From assembly GCA_947253615.1 (NCBI GenBank), contig CAMYAA010000081.1, positions 1 to 5,789 on the forward strand: a stretch of DNA of 5,789 nt, read 5' to 3'. This DNA is from an uncultured Sutterellaceae bacterium. Lineage in GTDB: Bacteria > Pseudomonadota > Gammaproteobacteria > Burkholderiales > Burkholderiaceae_F. The notes under the pieces are model-generated. The model had not been told where the DNA came from and made no database searches. It worked only from the letters and a program-made list of their open reading frames with translations. Made by a program: the position numbers and the translations under genes. Below are positions 1 through 5,743 of the stretch, in pieces (the first letter of the stretch is position 1; every line of letters starts with the position of its first letter).

Positions 1-1179
1 ATTCAAGCTGTAATTGATTTTCCAATTCGAGCTCATATCCACAACGATACTCGCGACCTCTTTATCCATGGTGGCGACGTTGACCCCGCCGATCATGTCC
101 GAGGCGTTTTGGTTGCGCGCTAACCATCGAGCGGCAGCCGAACTCGCGCCACGTTTGGAGAGCGCAAAGACGCTAGAGCCACGAGCGCTCGGTTTAATCC
201 AAGCGTCGGCGTGGATACTAATGAGCAGATGGGCACGTGCCTCACGGGCAATACGAACACGCCCGCCCAAACTCACGAAGTGATCGGAGTTGCGGGTCAT
301 GATGGCCTTCATCCCAGGCTCGTCATTAATAAGCTTAACAAGACGTCGCGCGATTTGAAGCACGACAGTTTTTTCCATCGTGCGATTTTTCCCAATGGCC
401 CCAGAGTCTTCGCCGCCGTGGCCTGGGTCCACCACAATGATGAGGGGCTCTGCGGGTTTATTGGAGCTCGAGGGAGCACTCGGTTTGGGCTTGTTGCTCT
501 TGGGCTTAGTGGGCGCTTTGGGCTGGGTCAGCGCGATCGTGGGCGCGGGAACGAGAGAGGGCGGTGTGCTCTCCGAGGCGGGCGCACTATGGTTTTGTAA
601 CGAATGACTCGAAGCCGTTGTCTCACTCACGTTGGGCAGTGCGTTTAAGAACGAACCTAACACGTCCTCGTTGGTGTTCGTGGCGAGGGGCGCGTCCGAC
701 GGATTTAAGCGCTGTCCTTGAATGATGCGACTGATTTCGTCCTTGGGGTGCGCGGGATAGATATCAAACACCAAGCGGTATTTGTATTGACCGTAGGGAC
801 GAAGGGAGAACACTTCGGGCTTAACATCCGTTTTTAAGTCCATCACCAAGCGTACGATGTTGGGCTGAAATTGACCAATGCGCACCGCGGCAATGTAAGG
901 ATCGTCAGGTTTGACGGCCTCGATCATTTTCTTTAACTGTCGCGTGAGTTGAAGCCCCTTAATATCGACGACGAGTCGCAACGGATGCGCCGTGCGCACC
1001 ATGAAGTGTTTGAATTCAAGGGGCGCATCATGTTCGAGCGTCACACGTGTGTACTCTTGGGCCGGCCACATACGTACGTCCACCATCTTGGCCCCATAGG
1101 CAATTTGCCATGGCGCTAAGGAGAGAAGGAGGACGCTGCCGGTCTGGGCGAGGAAATCACGACGGGTTAATCGAGGCAT
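1..1179 (-). CDS. amiC: N-acetylmuramoyl-L-alanine amidase, AmiC-type, Tat-exported (3' end missing)
   Basis: This periplasmic zinc amidase cleaves the bond between N-acetylmuramic acid and L-alanine in peptidoglycan, mainly at the division septum. 393 codons read without a stop from ATG at 1179 to the window edge. The N-terminus has a twin-arginine signal (LTRRDFL, residues 4-10) and a hydrophobic stretch. An AMIN-like septal-targeting domain spans about 33-142, followed by a Pro/Ser/Lys-rich linker (about 186-245). The Amidase_3 domain starts near 246 with VDPGHGGEDSGA (His254), then MEKTVV (Glu269) and SIHADA (His323), which supply the expected three zinc ligands. The NASDMIGGV segment after this is typical of the AmiB/AmiC branch. 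The final catalytic Glu motif lies outside the window. An in-frame stop at 1195-1197 fixes the start region; the ribosome site is weak, which suggests coupling to tsaE 62 bases upstream. AmiB is the alternative name, because E. coli has tsaE-amiB-mutL, but AmiB is Sec-exported. Confidence 0.95.
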   Translation of the reverse strand, partial: MPRLTRRDFLAQTGSVLLLSLAPWQIAYGAKMVDVRMWPAQEYTRVTLEHDAPLEFKHFMVRTAHPLRLVVDIKGLQLTRQLKKMIEAVKPDDPYIAAVRIGQFQPNIVRLVMDLKTDVKPEVFSLRPYGQYKYRLVFDIYPAHPKDEISRIIQGQRLNPSDAPLATNTNEDVLGSFLNALPNVSETTASSHSLQNHSAPASESTPPSLVPAPTIALTQPKAPTKPKSNKPKPSAPSSSNKPAEPLIIVVDPGHGGEDSGAIGKNRTMEKTVVLQIARRLVKLINDEPGMKAIMTRNSDHFVSLGGRVRIAREARAHLLISIHADAWIKPSARGSSVFALSKRGASSAAARWLARNQNASDMIGGVNVATMDKEVASIVVDMSSNWKINYSLN

Positions 1180-1241
1180 AGGTGCAGGAAATGGTCAGTC
1201 TAGCGGTAAGCTCAAGAGTGTAACGAAGCTCACTCAAGAAG

Positions 1242-1760
1242 TCACGGTGTGAACGTCTGTAAGGCTTGAACGAGGGATTCTCCGAGCGACGTGTGTCCTT
1301 CAAGCGTGACGGTGCGGCCAAGGTCTTGATAAGCAAAGTGGCACGTTACGTCGCTTTTTGGGAGGTAGGGCTCGGCTTTTTCGCTCCATTCCGTTAAGGA
1401 AAGGGCGCCCGGGGCAAAGCACTCATAAAAGCCGGCGTCTTCAAATTCTTGGGGCTCTTCAAAGCGATAGAAGTCAAAGTGATTGACGCGTAAGGCCCCC
1501 GCCTTAAGCGACACGTCATAGGTCTCTAAGAGTGAAAAGGTTGGACTTTTAACGGGCCCCGTGAATCCGAGCCCTCGTAAGAGGGCACGGCTAAAGGTGG
1601 TTTTGCCCGCCCCTAAGTCCCCTTCGAGGCGAATGGCTAAGCCGCTCTCGAGAGCAGCTTTCCCCAATGTCGGGCTCTGGAGCGCTTGGGCCAATGCATG
1701 GCCGAGCGCGTCGGTCGCGTCGGGCGTGGGCAAGTTAAACGTCACAGTGTTTGTCGTCAT
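1242..1760 (-). CDS. tsaE: tRNA threonylcarbamoyladenosine biosynthesis ATPase TsaE
   Basis: TsaE is the cytoplasmic P-loop ATPase that works with TsaB and TsaD to place threonylcarbamoyl on A37 of tRNAs reading ANN codons. From ATG at 1760 the protein has 172 residues, near the family's usual 150-170. Visible motifs are the Walker A GDLGAGKTT (47-55), the KSPTF switch segment (71-75), HFDFYR (94-99) with acidic residues after it, and TEWSEK (123-128), the usual family signature near the C-terminal half. The frame can be extended to a TTG at 1802, which has GAGG a few bases upstream. That adds 14 residues (MRLKTHFLIFCFPF) which look unlike a TsaE N-terminus, so I prefer the ATG although its ribosome site is poor. 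The stop lies 62 bases before the amidase start on the same strand, consistent with one operon as in E. coli tsaE-amiB. Function is confident; the start is less so. Confidence 0.95.
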   Translation of the reverse strand: MTTNTVTFNLPTPDATDALGHALAQALQSPTLGKAALESGLAIRLEGDLGAGKTTFSRALLRGLGFTGPVKSPTFSLLETYDVSLKAGALRVNHFDFYRFEEPQEFEDAGFYECFAPGALSLTEWSEKAEPYLPKSDVTCHFAYQDLGRTVTLEGHTSLGESLVQALQTFTP

Positions 1761-1908
1761 AAACGGAAAACAAAAAATCAGGAAGTGCGTTTTGAGGCGC
1801 AACGTTCCTCAAAAATAGGAATCAGTGTCCCTCATTCTAGCGAATTCAAGGGGTTAGCGACTTTATCCGACGTAACTATGGCGGTGTTTTCCGTGCCAAA
1901 GCTCAGTC

Positions 1909-1926
1909 AAATGTAAATAAATGTAA
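1909..1926 (+). repeat. AT-rich direct repeat, possible UP element of the tRNA promoter
   Basis: The 8-base unit AAATGTAA occurs at 1909-1916 and again at 1919-1926, a 10-base period, so both copies face the same side of the helix. The pair ends 7 bases before the -35 hexamer of the tRNA promoter. This is where UP elements, which bind the RNA polymerase alpha subunit, lie in stable-RNA promoters. The repeat is seen directly; the function is inferred from position. Confidence 0.35.
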
Positions 1927-1933
1927 CAACGAC

Positions 1934-1962
1934 TTGCTTTTTGTTCCTAGGTTGCCCATAAT
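1934..1962 (+). promoter_or_regulatory. Sigma-70-type promoter of tRNA-Thr
   Basis: A -35 element TTGCTT (1934-1939) and a -10 element CATAAT (1957-1962) are separated by exactly 17 bases. Each hexamer differs from consensus at two positions or fewer. Transcription would start near 1968-1970, giving a 5' leader of about 36 bases before the tRNA. The leader starts with a small perfect hairpin (CACTT/AAGTG, 1965-1977) and ends with another (CCAC/GTGG, 1991-2001), both of which RNase P processing would remove. No other gene reads in this direction before the terminator, so the promoter appears to serve the tRNA alone. Confidence 0.7.
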
Positions 1963-2004
1963 TCCACTTCTCAAGTGATGACGTTAGTCACCACGATGTG
2001 GAAT

Positions 2005-2080
2005 GCCGGTGTAGCTCAGCTGGTAGAGCAGCTCATTCGTAATGAGAAGGTCGGGAGTTCAAATCTCTTCTCCGGCACCA
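2005..2080 (+). tRNA. tRNA-Thr (anticodon CGU)
   Basis: A complete 76-base cloverleaf with the CCA tail encoded. The anticodon loop TTCGTAA has CGT at 2038-2040, so it reads the threonine codon ACG. G18-G19 lie in the D loop, and the T loop is TTCAAAT closed by G53-C61. Base A73 and the first acceptor pairs (G1-C72, C2-G71) match threonine tRNAs, and the overall sequence resembles E. coli tRNA-Thr(CGU). A37 (2042) is the base that receives t6A. Imperfections are a T6-T67 mismatch in the acceptor stem, a G27-A43 mismatch at the top of the anticodon stem, and two G-T pairs in the T stem. It has its own promoter upstream and an intrinsic terminator 11 bases downstream, so it is a single-gene unit transcribed away from tsaE. 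Confidence 0.97.
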
Positions 2081-2091
2081 TTCCCAAAGAG

Positions 2092-2129
2092 TCCCACGCC
2101 TCGAATTGAAGGTTGTGGGATTTTTTTTT
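2092..2129 (+). terminator. Rho-independent terminator after tRNA-Thr
   Basis: The stem TCCCAC (2092-2097) pairs with GTGGGA (2115-2120), extended inward by a G-T pair, and is followed directly by nine T residues (2121-2129). It begins 11 bases after the tRNA CCA end, the expected place for the end of this short transcript. The T run follows only on the plus strand, so it acts in one direction. Confidence 0.87.
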
Positions 2130-2176
2130 GCCCATGGTTCGGGCTCGCGCCACCCGCGCGTGACCGCCTCGTGCTC

Positions 2177-2196
2177 ACTTTTGCAAAAGTCTGCAA
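2177..2196. promoter_or_regulatory. Overlapping palindromes, candidate operator
   Basis: ACTTTTGCAAAAGT (2177-2190) is a perfect 14-base palindrome. It overlaps a second dyad, TTGCA-N6-TGCAA (2181-2196). Perfect dyads of this size are typical of dimeric regulator sites. The site lies just after the tRNA terminator and about 640 bases before the molybdoenzyme start, so which gene it might control is unclear. The symmetry is seen directly; a binding role is inference. Confidence 0.3.
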
Positions 2197-2488
2197 TCCC
2201 CAAACCTTAAAAATGAAATAGCGATGGCGCTTACCCTAGTCGTAGGTTTCTCGAGCGTCACTGCGTTCGCTTTCTGAGGGTCGCTTTGTGGTGGTTTTGC
2301 CACCGCGCCTTTACATCGTTAAAACCCTAAGCTCCTCGACACTGTTGCGCCGTCAGGATTTCTCAGGGGCGGTTTTAATAATCTTCTGCCTGGTTAACTA
2401 AGATTGAACTTTTCCACGAAAGTCGAGGCACTTTTTATCCTTAACGTGCCGATTTCTTTAGGATTTGTGGGCATTTTATCTGTTCAGT

Positions 2489-2506
2489 TTCGTTAAACAA
2501 AACGAA
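2489..2506. promoter_or_regulatory. 18-base dyad TTCGTT-N6-AACGAA, candidate operator or hairpin
   Basis: TTCGTT (2489-2494) and AACGAA (2501-2506) are exact inverted copies separated by six bases, inside the AT-rich half of the upstream region of the molybdoenzyme operon. The layout suits a dimeric DNA-binding protein, but I do not recognise it as a known site, and a short AT-rich dyad can arise by chance. Confidence 0.22.
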
Positions 2507-2787
2507 TAAGGTGTTTAATCCCCCTTTTATAAGCATTGTCTGCACTATGATTTTTAGGGTGGGGAAAAGACCGCTAAAAAACGCTAAACCCCTGAAAAAT
2601 CAACTCTTTCGCCGATTTTAACCCATAGTGTTTTTATACCGAATTTTGTGCATCCATAGTTTTCTCTAAAAACAAAGGCTCTTTTCTTCTCCTCTCCTTT
2701 GGACTACTCCTTTAGTCTAGTAATTTTGGGGTTTACCTTAGGTCAAAAGACGTAAACTTTGAATTATTCTGAAGGTGTTCGTTCCCC

Positions 2788-2810
2788 AACGGCACTACCC
2801 CTTAGCCGTT
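2788..2810 (+). promoter_or_regulatory. Leader hairpin just upstream of the molybdoenzyme ribosome site
   Basis: AACGGC (2788-2793) is exactly complementary to GCCGTT (2805-2810), with an 11-base loop. The right arm also overlaps a competing small dyad, CCGT-T-ACGG (2806-2814), which ends 9 bases before the Shine-Dalgarno sequence. Two mutually exclusive stems next to a ribosome site would suit translational control. The pairing is seen; regulation is only inferred. Confidence 0.3.
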
Positions 2811-2823
2811 ACGGACATATCCC

Positions 2824-2829
2824 AAGGAG
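2824..2829 (+). promoter_or_regulatory. Strong Shine-Dalgarno sequence of the molybdoenzyme gene
   Basis: AAGGAG lies six bases before ATG at 2836, which is optimal spacing. It supports this start over the in-frame ATG at 2875, which has no such site and would remove residues before the twin-arginine motif. Confidence 0.85.
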
Positions 2830-2835
2830 ATAAAT

Positions 2836-5424
2836 ATGCAAGACTTGGACAAGCTCAAGAGCTTCGGCCCGACGATGTCGCGCCGCCAAGTATTAGGTAC
2901 GGTTGGCGCTGCAGGTGCTTTAGGAGCCATGCCATGGACAGGGCTCGAAGCGCAAGTCGAAAAGTTAAAGAATGAAGGGTGGGAACCCCATCCTGTCGGT
3001 TGCAACATGTGTGGTGGTGGCTGTGGTTTATTAGCCATGCACAAGAAAGGCGCACCGATTTCCAAAGAAACCGTTCGTATTCTTCCCAATCCGTCGCATC
3101 CCCAGCGTGGCTATTGTGCCCGTGGTGCGAGCGCCATGTGGATTTGGGACCATCCGTTGCGTTTAGCCAAGCCGATGAAGCGTATTGGCAAGCGTGGTGA
3201 AGGCAAGTTCCAAGAAATTACTTGGGATCAAGCCTTAACGGAAATTGCTGATCGTGTGAAAGCGATTGTTGAAAAAGACGGCGAACGTGCCATTGCGTTA
3301 ACGTCGCATGACTTTACGGGCTTCCAGAAGTGGTTTGGGGCCGGGTTAGGCACGGTTAACGTGATCAATCACTCCTCGACGTGTAACTCGGCCTCGATCA
3401 TGGGTCGTCGTACGGTCTTTGGTAAGGGCTTTGACGGTGCGGGCAAGATGGACCCGGACTATGGCAATGTGCGTTATCTCTTACTCAATGGTCGTACGTT
3501 GAACTGTGCGATTGGCATTGCGAGCGTTGTTGCGCATGCCCGTGAAAATGGCACGCATGTGGTCTTTGTGGATCCGCGTATGCCTGAAGGGGCTTTCTCG
3601 GGTGCTGAATGGGTGCCGATCAATCCGGGGACGGACGGTGCGCTCCATACGGCGATGATGAATTATGCGATTCAAAACAATTTAGTGGATCGTGACTTCT
3701 TAGCCAACCAAACCAATGCGGGTTACTTAGTGACCGAAGACATGAAGCCGGTGACGCAAGATCGCGTGAAGGCGGGTGGCAGCAAGGCGCTTTTTGCAGC
3801 GATTGATGCGGGTTCGAAGGCCTTAGTTTGGCGTGGTGTGAAGACCAATGAAAAGGGTGAAGCCGTTGGCTTTATCGAAGAAGGGACGCCTGATATTGAA
3901 TTCCGCGGCACGATTGAAGGGCTTGATGGCAACACCTTAACGGTGATGACGGCCTTTGAAGTGTTAAAGGATCATGTGAAGGGATCGACCCCTGAAGCGA
4001 GCTCGAAGATCACGGGCATTCCTGTGAAGAAGATTGAGCAGTTAGCGCGTGACTTCTTCACGATGAAGGGCGTTGCTGACGACGGTTGGTATGGTTCTCG
4101 CAATGGTAACGACTCGTTGGCCTTCCAGGGCTTGTGCATGTTGAACGTTTTAAACGGCAACATTGACAAGAAGGGTGGTCTTTGCGTGACCGCTGGCGCT
4201 GGCTTTAAGGGTCCAGGCGCGAGCTTTGGCGGTGGCAAGGGTTCGGGCCCGCAGGGTCAGAAGTGGACCGTGCCCAATGCGGAAATGAAGCCGCTTGACA
4301 AGGTGATTTATCCGGAAAGTTCCGGGACGTTCTCGGCGATTTTTGACGCGATTGAAACGGGTAAACCGTATCCGATTCGTGGGGCGTTTGTGACGGGTTC
4401 GACGATGTTCCATCGTGACGCGAATTCGGAACGTTTAGCCAAGGCCTTTGACGCGTTAGATCTTTTAGTGGTTCAAGACATTCTTCCTCATGAAGTCATT
4501 GACTATGCGGATTATGTTTTACCGAGCACGTACTTCATGGAATGGCATGATTACGGCAATGTGAAGTGGAGCATCAACGGTGACATTCACAAGATTGATG
4601 CGGGGCTTTTACCGCCCAAGCACATTGAAGCGCGTCATGAAATTTGGCAGTTCTGCGAAATTTTACGTCGTGCCTATCCGGAACGTGCTGCTGAACGTTT
4701 AGGGTATACCAAGGAAATTAAGACGCTTGAAGAGTTTAATCAGTGGTACGGTGCCATGGTGGGCAAAGCCTGGGACAAGTACATTGCTAAGCTCAACGAA
4801 GCCAAACCTGGGGATGGTGATCGCGTAGCCAAGAGTGTGGCTGAACGTGGTTGGGCCCAGGTCAAGGTTAAGAAGTATGAAGTGTTCCCGTACAAGAAAC
4901 CGATGGGAACACCGACAGGTAAGGTAGAAATCCTCTCCTTCTTAGTTGCTCAAAAGTATTTGGGCAAGCTCTCTCCGTTACCGGGCTATATGGTTCCGCC
5001 GGCGTATACGGCGCCCAAGCCCAACTCCAATGAATTTGTGTTGGTTTCGGGTAAGGACAGTTCGGCCTCCTCGGGGACGAACCTCTTTGCCAAGCCGCAG
5101 GAATTCGTGGGTGACCGTCGTGTGTGGATCAACCCGGTTGATGCGCAGCGTTTAGGCATTCAGGACGGTGACAAGATTGAGATTGAAGGGCTTGATCGTC
5201 CGATTAAGGGGACGACGCATGTGAAGGTGACGAATCGTGTGATTCCTGGCGCTCTCTTTACGATGGGCTTCCAGGGTGGCGTTCGCACCAAGGGACAATT
5301 CAAGGCACCTGGCTATGAATGGGTTCGCCAAGGGATTAACTCGCACTGGTTCTGCACGGGTTATCGTGAACCGGTGGTTGGGGTTGTTTCCAACAATTGT
5401 TCGGTTCGCATTAAGCGCGTCTAA
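2836..5424 (+). CDS. Molybdopterin-dependent oxidoreductase catalytic subunit (DMSO reductase family, Psr/Phs/Ttr-like)
   Basis: This is the catalytic subunit of a periplasmic anaerobic reductase holding molybdo-bis(pyranopterin guanine dinucleotide) and one [4Fe-4S] cluster. The 862-residue protein begins with a Tat signal (SRRQVLG, 15-21, then an Ala/Gly-rich hydrophobic stretch). Cysteines 56, 59, 63 and 94 form the N-terminal cluster site (CNMCGGGC and CARG). In NHSSTCNSAS, Cys183 (codon TGT at 3382-3384) is the probable molybdenum ligand. The molybdopterin domain fills the middle. A C-terminal dinucleotide-binding domain spans about 733-855 (VWINPVDAQRLGIQDGD near 763-779). A cysteine ligand is known for polysulfide, thiosulfate, tetrathionate and arsenate reductases, while DMSO/TMAO reductases use serine, so I infer a sulfur-compound or related oxyanion substrate. 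A Gly-rich loop (454-475) is notable. Tandem stops TAA TAG end the gene, 14 bases before its FeS partner. The exact substrate is unknown. Confidence 0.93.
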   Translation: MQDLDKLKSFGPTMSRRQVLGTVGAAGALGAMPWTGLEAQVEKLKNEGWEPHPVGCNMCGGGCGLLAMHKKGAPISKETVRILPNPSHPQRGYCARGASAMWIWDHPLRLAKPMKRIGKRGEGKFQEITWDQALTEIADRVKAIVEKDGERAIALTSHDFTGFQKWFGAGLGTVNVINHSSTCNSASIMGRRTVFGKGFDGAGKMDPDYGNVRYLLLNGRTLNCAIGIASVVAHARENGTHVVFVDPRMPEGAFSGAEWVPINPGTDGALHTAMMNYAIQNNLVDRDFLANQTNAGYLVTEDMKPVTQDRVKAGGSKALFAAIDAGSKALVWRGVKTNEKGEAVGFIEEGTPDIEFRGTIEGLDGNTLTVMTAFEVLKDHVKGSTPEASSKITGIPVKKIEQLARDFFTMKGVADDGWYGSRNGNDSLAFQGLCMLNVLNGNIDKKGGLCVTAGAGFKGPGASFGGGKGSGPQGQKWTVPNAEMKPLDKVIYPESSGTFSAIFDAIETGKPYPIRGAFVTGSTMFHRDANSERLAKAFDALDLLVVQDILPHEVIDYADYVLPSTYFMEWHDYGNVKWSINGDIHKIDAGLLPPKHIEARHEIWQFCEILRRAYPERAAERLGYTKEIKTLEEFNQWYGAMVGKAWDKYIAKLNEAKPGDGDRVAKSVAERGWAQVKVKKYEVFPYKKPMGTPTGKVEILSFLVAQKYLGKLSPLPGYMVPPAYTAPKPNSNEFVLVSGKDSSASSGTNLFAKPQEFVGDRRVWINPVDAQRLGIQDGDKIEIEGLDRPIKGTTHVKVTNRVIPGALFTMGFQGGVRTKGQFKAPGYEWVRQGINSHWFCTGYREPVVGVVSNNCSVRIKRV

Positions 5425-5438
5425 TAGAGGATTTCGTC

Positions 5439-5743
5439 ATGACACAGAAAAAGAAACTTGTACACCTGTTTGACGCGACGCAATGCGTCGGGTGTTCAGC
5501 CTGTATTGTCGCGTGTTGTCAAACCAACTACACCGACATGATGGATGAAGAAAATAAGGCTTGGAATTGGATTCCGTCCAATATTCGTAAGGTTACGTTA
5601 GACCAAGCCAAGCGTCCTGTTCAGATTTTGGTTCAATGTCAGCAATGTGATAATGCACCGTGCGTTCACAGTTGTCCGTTTGGGGCGAACTACTACGATG
5701 AAGAAACGGGTCAGGTCAAGACCGATCCGGATCGTTGTGTGGG
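5439..5743 (+). CDS. Four-cluster ferredoxin-like electron-transfer subunit (DmsB/PsrB/PhsB type), cut by adapter
   Basis: This is the partner of the upstream molybdoenzyme, passing electrons from a membrane quinol-oxidising subunit to the catalytic subunit's [4Fe-4S] cluster. GAGG at 5427-5430 precedes the ATG by eight bases. About 102 genuine residues are visible. The first cysteine group, CVGCSACIVAC, has Cys 16, 19, 22 and 26, with an extra Cys27. The second, CQQCDNAPCVHSCP, has Cys 67, 70, 75 and 79. A third group starts at Cys100 (CVGC). Family members have four such groups in about 190-230 residues, so roughly half is missing. There is no signal peptide, as expected for a subunit carried through Tat with its partner. 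The frame formally stays open to 5789, but everything from 5744 on is sequencing adapter. The Gly102-Cys103 codons straddle the junction and fit the family, so the genomic sequence may have matched the adapter's first bases by chance. Confidence 0.93.

Larger units (their letters stand above)
2130..2835. other. Intergenic region of about 700 bases with no recognised gene
   Basis: I find no protein or known RNA gene here. Stops are dense in the frames I checked and no family motif appears. The left part (2130-2320) is GC-rich and contains small hairpins: CGAGCG/CGTTCG around a 6-base loop (2252-2269) and GTGGTGG/CCACCGC around TTTTG (2288-2306). The right part, from about 2400, is AT-rich, as is common for promoter and leader DNA, and includes GGACTA-type stem bases (2699-2720) and AAAATC/GATTTT (2596-2601, 2614-2619). 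The promoter of the molybdoenzyme operon must lie here or upstream, but no convincing -35/-10 pair stands out. No perfect FNR site (TTGAT-N4-ATCAA) is visible. The length is unusual for a simple operon leader, so regulatory sites or a small RNA are possible. Confidence 0.6.

Noticed and set aside
14..607. Plus-strand open frames of 75-129 codons
   Set aside because: They lie opposite the amidase, whose minus-strand frame is open over the whole stretch and carries zinc-ligand motifs. The plus-strand products have no recognisable features.
1761..1802. TTG-initiated 14-residue extension of TsaE
   Set aside because: The added residues do not resemble a TsaE N-terminus, and the ATG at 1760 gives the normal family length. 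The GAGG before the TTG keeps a small doubt.
1834..1839. Minus-strand TAGAAT as the -10 of a tsaE promoter
   Set aside because: The hexamer is good, but the base run 17 upstream (AGTCGC) is not a -35 element and there is no extended -10, so it is not supported enough to list.
2224..2277. 17-codon open frame MALTLVVGFSSVTAFAF
   Set aside because: There is no ribosome site, it has no recognised homologue, and it runs into a hairpin. Short hydrophobic frames like this occur by chance.
2348..2376. CGCC/GGCG followed by TTTT as a second terminator
   Set aside because: The stem is only four pairs with a 16-base loop and a short T run, so it is too weak to call.
2743..2762. TCAAA-N10-TTTGA as an FNR/ANR site
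   Set aside because: The spacing and half-sites do not match TTGAT-N4-ATCAA, and only five bases per arm are symmetric.
2705..2802. NarL-like heptamers TACTCCT (2705) and TACCCCT (2796)
   Set aside because: The TACYYMT motif is too degenerate, and the two copies have neither the known paired arrangement nor a mapped promoter.
2802..5346. Many minus- and plus-strand frames of 64-95 codons across the molybdoenzyme gene
   Set aside because: They are shadows of the 862-residue frame, without ribosome sites or family motifs.
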